From Cephalotus follicularis (Eukaryota > Streptophyta > Magnoliopsida > Oxalidales > Cephalotaceae), in the NCBI GenBank assembly GCA_001972305.1, contig BDDD01001774.1:141242-205241 (forward strand): 64,000 nucleotides of DNA, in the 5' to 3' direction. The notes under the pieces were generated by a model, which did not search any database, was not told the DNA's origin, and saw only the letters and a list, made by a program, of their open reading frames with translations. Position 1 is the stretch's first letter. Every line of letters begins with the position of its first letter. The translations under genes and the position numbers were made by a program. Below, in pieces: positions 57,625-64,000 of this stretch.

Positions 57625-57806
57625 TATATTAATTACATTATGATACTTATAACTAATACTTTTTTTATTTTTCACTGTTTAGAATTTTATCGATATATAT
57701 CACTAATGTAAATTTTAACTAAATAGATTATCTATTGATATTTTATTGAATAGGTTAATATTTTATTTATAGAGTATATTATAAAACTGTTAAATTTTGC
57801 ATGTGC

Positions 57807-58179
57807 TGTAACGCCCCAAACCCCAAGGGTCAACCCCCAACATTTGACGCACTACTAACAGTATCATTCATTTACTAATTTCAGCGAAAAATTAAAAACA
57901 TTTAAACAATACAATAATGCATACAGAACCGTCCAATAAAACATTACTTAAGTGGATAAAACCCAATGTTTTACAATACAATGAAACATATAGCTCTACC
58001 ACACGTCGGCAGGTCATAAACAAAAATACAATATCCTTAAGCTTCTGGGTCGTTGAACTGCAATGAAAGGGAGGAGACTCACCCGGGGCTTCAATCCTCA
58101 GCTTGCTGCGAAGCTCCACCTGTACTTGACCCATTACATTCAAATGCAATGGGTCAGTGACCACTGGTCGTGTAGGAAC
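57807..58179 (-). mobile_element. LTR-J, left part
   Basis: The plus view starts TGTAACGCCCCAAACCCC and resembles the ends of Gypsy-I LTRs (58180 and 62225) over the first 100 bases (AAGGGTCAACCCCCAA, CTACTAACAGTATCATTC). It is therefore an LTR of a related family on the minus strand. Gypsy-I inserted at GGAAC (58175-58179), and the remainder continues at 63595. Confidence 0.8.
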
Positions 58180-58498
58180 TGTAACGCCACAAACCCCCAA
58201 GGGTCAACCCCCAAGGTTTGATGTGCTACTAACAGTATCATTCATTTACTAATATTCAGCAGAAATTAAAAACTTTTAACAATATAATAATGCATGCAGA
58301 ATAAATCCAATTAAATATCATTTGAGTGGATAAACCCAGTGTTATACAATACTGTTATGGCAGTGGTACGCCGACATCCACTGATCGGTGCCATGGTGTC
58401 TCTCCTCGGCACATAGCCATCTCGGACATGGCCACCTTGGCACATGCCAACGACACCTCGGCACTTGGTGCTAGATAGCCATGGTTGGCTTCTCATAC
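58180..58498 (-). mobile_element. Gypsy-I 3' LTR, terminal 319 bp
   Basis: It matches 62225-62541 of the 5' LTR almost base for base from TGTAACGCCACAAAC through the GTACGCCGACATCCACTGAT stretch to GGTTGGCTTCTCA, then diverges. The rest of this LTR and the polypurine tract are missing, so an internal deletion has removed them. Confidence 0.85.
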
Positions 58499-59989
58499 GC
58501 TTTATAACAGTACATTCTTCAATCATTCGTCTCATATGCATGGCCATTTGGCCCACAACCATACGATTCACAACAATTCCGTCATTTTCCATCTCCATTT
58601 CATTAATACAATACATTAAATTCATTCACTGATTCCAGAAGATGTGGGTTCGCTACCGATTCATTCCCAAAAATTCCATCAATTTCGCCCACCGTTTCCA
58701 TTATCACGCTTCCGTTTCACACCCCGATATCGAATCGGAGGCTAATAGGGAATTCCTCGGCCTTCCTTATCTCCCATTGTACTTCCCAGTTTTCTTATGC
58801 GGTAGTCCGCATAACTTCTCTGCTCTATTTCGCTTCGATAACAACCTTTTTCTTAATTATTTAGCCTTTTTTCCATAGTTTCTGGCGCCAACTTTGGTCC
58901 CAAAAGACTCTGTTTCCCCACTTTGAACTAACAAAATGGGGTTCTTTAAGACTGATCATCACTGTGGGGATGGAAAACAGTGTTGGAACACCGTCGAGTA
59001 CCAAGACTTGCTTGTAATTTTCTCAGAATTGAGACGCAAAAACGAGGGTCCCTATCAGACACCACGTGGATCGACACTTCGTGAAGCCTTACATTCTCTT
59101 CAATGTACAAGGTTGTTATCCCTTCAAGAGAGTAGATAGTTCTGATCGCAAGTAGAAGAGCACTTTTAGAGAAGCGATCAACAATTATTCATGTAACATT
59201 CAGGTTAATCGTTGTTCTTGGTAAACCAAGACGCTTCCCATTGTACTACTCTGATTCACGGTATACACTTTACCTTCCAGGGTAGGCATCGATCTCGTAA
59301 GTTGAGAGCAAGGCAAGCCCGTGGTAACGGTGCTCACTCTTTATTTATATCATTATGAGTTTCAGATCCCAGTACATCTTGCTAATCGCTGGATGCACCG
59401 AAAACATGGAGTGGTGAGAGTATGACAACAACTCATCCCTCAATTCTTTAAAGAATACAAGTTTTTCCTCGAGATCATATTAATTCGTCACCAGGAATCC
59501 AGAAATACATTTCCATTCACCTTGATCATTTATTGTAGCCTTAAGCAGCATTCCATCCGTACATTGAGTTTTCCAATAATATTGGCGTTCTTGTATACGA
59601 GAAGTCGTTAAGCAGGCTAACTGGTGACTTAGTACGTTTGTCACAACATTACCCTTGCCTGGATAGTACTAGGTCCATGATTATAGTCATTGGGTAACTC
59701 CGTGAAGCGTATATGGTCGCCCTTTCATTTTTACGTCAAGACTCAACTCAAGCCACTGCCTGATGCATCACTAAACCTTCATTGCCTTCCGGCAAGCCAA
59801 GATAGGCGCAGAAGCCAAACGATGTTTGAGCTCCTGGAAGCTTCGTTCACATTGCCCATTCCATTCAAAAGCTACATTCTTCTGTGTCAATCAAGTCAGA
59901 GGAGTAGCTGTGCGCGAGAATTCTCCAACAAAACGACAGTAGCATCCTGCTACGCCGAGGAAGCTTATTCACATTATCGGGCATGAATG

Positions 59990-60530
59990 GAAGGCAATAT
60001 TCAGGATTATAGCATGCACAGTAGGGGAAATTCATAGTTGCCAGAGGAAATCTCCGCGTTGTATGCTCACAACGTGGAACGCTCGGCATGCCTAGCAGAG
60101 CTCTGAACAGTGCTCGGCACTATGGTATGTTTAGGACACTAGGTGTTCCTCCCCGACTTTATACGTCATTTTTAGCAGAGGAGAGTTTCTCATGCATGGG
60201 AGCTACAGTGTACTACACCATTATGTCCTCGGATGCCTGAATTAGAGCTCGGGACATAGGCTCGGCATGCATACTGGCGCACAGTTGCTATGTTTACCGT
60301 TGCCCGTAAAGAGCTTGTCATGGCATAGCATGCTCGGGCATTACCAGAGGAGAATCATATACGGCATCTCAGCCGCATGACGCTAGCTCCTCGGGTGCTT
60401 GCCAGTGGAGTTCGAGATGGAGAGCTCGACACTGTTACATGTGGAGGAGAGCCATGCGCCATGGACGCATCGGCCCTCGGATCTCCCTCACATTCGTTGT
60501 TCATTTCCAGATTTTACTTGCTTCAATATT
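59990..60530. repeat. CTCGGCATGC-rich insert within Gypsy-I pol
   Basis: Between the two pol blocks lies sequence with repeated GCTCGGCATGC, GCTCGGCAC, GCTCGGGCAT and CCTCGGRTGC. The same motifs occur in the Gypsy-I 5' LTR (62440-62860: CCTCGGCAC, CCTCGGGCATGC, GCTCGGCAT, CATGCCGAGC). It may be LTR-derived sequence carried into pol by a rearrangement. Confidence 0.6.
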
Positions 60531-61459
60531 TGAAGGATCCTCTTAACAATCCGGCACTTGATATGATATGTCCCCAAAAGGCTACGTCTGCCAGCCAGAA
60601 TTTTCATTTATTGAACTTGGCATATAACCAATGATCTCTAACAGTTTGCAATGCCAAGTGTAGATGTTCTCTATGCTCTTCCATTATCTTCGAGCACACC
60701 AGGATATCATCAATAAGGATTGCAATAAAGCAATCAAGATATGGACTGCACACTTGATTCATTAAACTCATAAATGTAGTAGGGCATTGGTCACCCCGAA
60801 CGGCATTACTACAATTTTTATAATGTCCATATCGTGATCTAAAAACCGTCTTCAGAATATCTTCCTTTCAGTCTCTGAGCTGATGACATACGGCTCTCAG
60901 ATTCGGCTTAGAGAATACCGTTGATCCCTTCAGTTAATCAAATAACTCATCGATATGCGGCAGTGAATATTTATTCTTAACAGTCACTTTATTGAGCTGC
61001 CAATAATCGGGGCCTATTCGCAACGATTCGTCCTTCTTTTAACAATCAAGACCGGTGCTTCACATGGAGAAACACTCGGTCAGGTGAAACATTTATCGAG
61101 TAACTCCAGCAATTTCACATTTAATTCCGTCAATTTAGGGGGAGCCATTCGATGGGGAGCTCTCGACATAGGTGCTGTTCCGGTATCAAGTCTGTAGAAA
61201 CTCTACATCTCTATCAGGTAGTAGAGGCGTTAGTTTCCTGGATCACGTTCGAGTATGCACTAATTACTGGGTCAACCTCTAATTTAGGTACTCATCTGCT
61301 ACTGTCCATAACATGTGCCAGGCAAGTATCACAACTTTTCCTTATGAGTCTATGAGTCTTCACAGTGGACATTATTTGGTTCGATTAGCGTTCCAAGACT
61401 GGAACGGAGACTGCTCTGGCACATCAAAGGTCACACCTTCCTGTCTAAATCCTTGCATT

Positions 61460-61990
61460 ACGAGCAATAGCCCATCATTCCATAATCATTCCGTGACTGT
61501 GCAATCCGTAATCATTCAATTCGTTTATTCACAATCCATTCAATAACAGTCCATTCAATCGTAATCCATTCATTCTTAGTCCATTCAGTCTCATTCCACT
61601 ATCTTAACATTCTATCGGGAATCTAGAAGCTGACTAGGTATGTATATGTCGTCCCATACCAACATATACATAAATAGTTAACATCTAGTGGTTGACTAAA
61701 TATATATATACCGTCCCATACCAGTATATATACAAGTAGTTAACCGCATCCCCTTTTTAATCAGTCATTTATTCACTTAGCCGTCCAATCAATCATTCCT
61801 ACTTTCAATCATTCATTGCGCAGTCATACATTCAGTCCTTCATTCCGTCAATCCATTACGCAATCAATCATTTACCCAATTACTCATTAGCTAGTCCCCG
61901 AGGGTTCTAGCTTAGTATCTATTAAACCATTCACTCAACCAATCATTTAATCAGTCACTTATCCATTTCATACGTCATGGGCCTCGCTAC
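61460..61990. repeat. Degenerate CATTCA/ATCATTC-rich repeat
   Basis: Long stretches are made of variants of TCCATTCAATCATTC. At 61627-61745 a unit of about 62 bp is duplicated: TAGGTATGTATATG or TAAATATATATATAC, then CGTCCCATACCA, then TAGTTAAC. The sequence is non-coding. Confidence 0.75.
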
Positions 61991-62207
61991 CATTTCTTGT
62001 GTAACATTCACTTCTTCTGCATCTCTCAGAGTTCGAGTACGTCCATTCGACGTCTCGCTTCTAGCTCCTCGTGCAGTTCTATTTCGACGACCGTCTAATT
62101 ACACCTCTTGTATAACTTCAAAGGGTTAATATCCACTCGTTTGTCCGCATGCAGTAACTTGATAAGCCAAGGACTCCTCGCTGGGGTATCCAGAATAGGA
62201 GAACCTC

Positions 62208-62221
62208 GGCTCTGATACCAA
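62208..62221 (-). other. Primer-binding site of Gypsy-I
   Basis: TTGGTATCAGAGCC on the minus strand starts three bases after the 5' LTR end and matches the complement of the initiator-Met tRNA 3' end. Confidence 0.88.
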
Positions 62222-62224
62222 GTC

Positions 62225-63589
62225 TGTAATGCCCCAAACCCCCAAGGGTCAACCCCCAAGGTTTGATGCGCTACTAACAGTATCATTCATTTACTAATAT
62301 TCAGCGGAAATTAAAAACTTTTAACAATATAATAATGCATGCAGAATAAATCCAATTAAATATCATTTGAGTGGATAAACCCAGTGTTATACAATACTGT
62401 TATGGCAGTGGTACGCCGACATCCACTGATCGGTGCCATGGTGTCTCTCCTCGGCACATAGCCATCTCGGACATGGCCACCTTGGCACATGCCAACGGCA
62501 CCTCGGCACTTGGTGCTAGATAGCCATGGTTGGCTTCTCAGCGCATGACAGTGGAGAGCCAAGGTGTTTTGGATGGCAACGAACAGTGGATTGCATAGCT
62601 CATGGTGGCATCCTCGGGCATGCACTTTGGCGTCCTCTGGCGTTTGCATGGAGAAGACGCATACGGGGGACAATGGCGTCCCCTGCATGTTGGCGCCTTT
62701 GATGCCTCCAGTGAACGGGGTGATGGCAGAGGACAATGGTGTCCTCTGCACTTAATATCCTCGGACGCTGCAAGAATTAGTAGTTACAAAGCTCATTGTG
62801 GCGACCTTGGTAGCCTGGCATGCTCGGCATATGTGGACGCCCAGGAGGCATGCCGAGCTGGGCTATGCATGCGTTGTGCGCACGGGAGACATACAGAGAC
62901 CCTATACCATCTATATATATATATAGCATTTAGAGTTCGTATGGAAAGGCAGGTGATGCCATCTCGGCATAATAACATAACATGCACTATATCTAGCGCA
63001 GATAACCACTAACATTCCTCAGTCATTCTACTCCTTTTATGTCATTGTCTAACTCTAATTCAAGCAAGCATCATACACATTTATAACAATATACAGAGAC
63101 ATTAAAGGCTGAGTAGGATGTAGATCCTACCTTGAATCCAAGAGCTTCCTCTCCTAGTCTTCAATCTGCATCTTTCTTTTGCTCATTCCTTGGTAGCTCT
63201 CCCGTCTCTTTCTCCACAATTTGTCAACAACTTCTAAAACACTATCTTCTCCTTTTTATAGCTGGTGAAGAAGGTTCCAAAAATCTGAAGACAATTCCAG
63301 CAACCTCCCTCACATAATTGGCTGAGGTCTAAGGAACGGGCTCATTTCTCCCTTCTTTCCAAATTTGGCCCATATCTCTTAGTTCCCTTTTTTTTTATAT
63401 AATAAAACAGCCCAATAGTAATATATTTTAGGCCCAAATACCATTTGATACATTTCCAAGGCCTCACAACAACTAAAGCCCATATAGCAATATTTCAAGC
63501 CCAATTCTTTATTAATTCAATTTCTACCCCAATACATTTTGGACCCAGCTTTCATTTTTTTAATTATTTATAAAATTCTGGGTATTACA
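62225..63589 (-). mobile_element. Gypsy-I 5' LTR (complete, 1365 bp)
   Basis: On the minus strand it starts TGTAATACCCAGAATTTT at 63589 and ends GGGGCATTACA at 62225, next to the primer site. GGAAC follows at 63590-63594 and precedes 58180 on the far side, so the whole of Gypsy-I (58180-63589) has an exact 5-bp target duplication. It carries CTCGGCATGC-type short repeats but no TCGA-palindrome array. Confidence 0.93.
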
Positions 63590-63594
63590 GGAAC

Positions 63595-63838
63595 TACTAC
63601 CCGCGTACAGATGTAAGATGCAGATGCAGCAGGCATATGCAATGATGAGGTACAATAATAATCCATACAATATGTAGTACAGTCCATTTAATTCGTTCAA
63701 TACAGTCATTCACAATCATTAACAGCCACTAGCTATAATCCTTCCTCGACATCTCTCTACTAAAGGAGGATCGGTAACGCACTCCAGACATTAAGGCAGG
63801 GGAGATGGGACAGGAATAACATTTTAATTTAGGCATAC
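63595..63838 (-). mobile_element. LTR-J, right part
   Basis: This continues LTR-J beyond Gypsy-I, with CATTCA-rich sequence (ACAGTCATTCACAATCATTA) like that inside Gypsy-I. It is cut at 63838 by a Copia LTR, so its start is not in view. Confidence 0.65.
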
Positions 63839-64000
63839 TGTTGACGATTAAGTCTCAATCCTTGTTTCGATGATAACATATTTGCATCTAACTAATTTAC
63901 TTGATGTGCAAGGAATTACAAGTTGAATATCAAAGTCTAAAACCTATCTGCAGAAAAAGAAGTCGACTCCTTTCCAAATAGCATCGACGTCTTTTGTACA
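63839..64000 (+). mobile_element. Copia-K LTR, first 162 bp
   Basis: TGTTGACGATTAAGTCTC opens an LTR closely matching the Copia-H fragment (43635 to 43550, minus) and related to the Copia-G LTR. The last 40 bases have AGTCGACTCCTTT and AGCATCGACGTCTTTTG, the first units of a TCGA-palindrome array. It runs off the window. Confidence 0.87.

Larger units (their letters stand above)
58499..62207 (-). pseudogene. Gypsy-I internal region with badly decayed pol
   Basis: Minus-strand reading yields broken Ty3/Gypsy reverse transcriptase between about 60600 and 61190: [74 protein letters not shown] and AILIDDILVCSK, so the catalytic DD is still readable. RNase H-proximal sequence (CRFVGEFSRTATPLT, SFQELKHRLASAPIL) lies near 59750-59950. 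Stops and frameshifts are many. Sequence at 59990-60600 looks foreign to pol. Gag was not recognised; the area near the primer site (61460-61990) is low-complexity. Confidence 0.8.

Noticed and set aside
58936..60634. Short plus-strand open frames across Gypsy-I
   Set aside because: They are antisense to decayed pol and show no domain of their own.
1..64000. tRNA, rRNA or other structured RNA genes
   Set aside because: I looked for tRNA A and B box patterns and rRNA-like blocks and saw none. The only tRNA-like matches are the retroelement primer sites.

Overview
This window is plant nuclear DNA, most likely from a eudicot with a repeat-rich genome; I cannot name the species. The evidence is one intron-rich host gene of the plant-specific NUP1/NUP136 nuclear-basket family (50091-56593, minus), set among dense LTR retrotransposons of plant type: SIRE-like Ty1/Copia with an extra env-position ORF, and chromodomain-bearing Ty3/Gypsy. 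Primer sites are of the initiator-Met tRNA type. There is no bacterial, organellar or viral gene content. One 25-base assembly gap lies at 700-724.

Layout. 1-4801: Copia-1 remnant (LTR tail, gap, RNase H end, broken env-position ORF, complete 3' LTR). 4802-5793: LTR of Gypsy-A, minus strand, cut by Copia-1. 5794-16879: Gypsy-B, plus, whose pol is split by solo LTR-1 (8278-13762, minus), itself split by solo LTR-2 (8574-11317, plus). 16880-30115: Gypsy-C, minus, carrying solo LTR-3 (18290-21115) in pol and solo LTR-4 (25366-28208) in its 5' LTR. 30116-32666: Copia-E pol remnant. 32667-35655: LTR-F fragment split by solo LTR-5 (32906-35476, minus). 35656-39840: Copia-G, plus, with a gag-RNase H fusion. 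39841-43635: Copia-H, minus, joined tail-to-tail to Copia-G and carrying an intact 438-codon env-position ORF. 43636-46271: 3' end and LTR of a second Gypsy-A copy. 46272-57806: low-copy island with NUP1, minisatellites, a long palindrome and a MITE. 57807-63838: LTR-J split by Gypsy-I (58180-63589, minus). 63839-64000: start of another Copia LTR.

Five solo LTRs and Gypsy-I have exact 5-bp target duplications at both ends (CATAA, CTTGA, CATAT, GGTAC, ATGAC, GGAAC), and the MITE has an exact 9-bp one. This fixes much of the insertion order.

The most unusual signal is a set of short palindromes centred on TCGA, in three flavours (CAGTCGACTG, GCGTCGACGC and GACATCGATGTC), repeated every 20-22 bp with variable spacers. 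They occur inside LTRs of unrelated Copia and Gypsy families and also upstream of the Copia env-position ORF. Each array is essentially of one flavour. I know of no named feature class that matches this. Function is unknown.

The only gene here with a clear host role is NUP1. The rest is mobile-element sequence in various states of decay, plus non-coding intergenic DNA.
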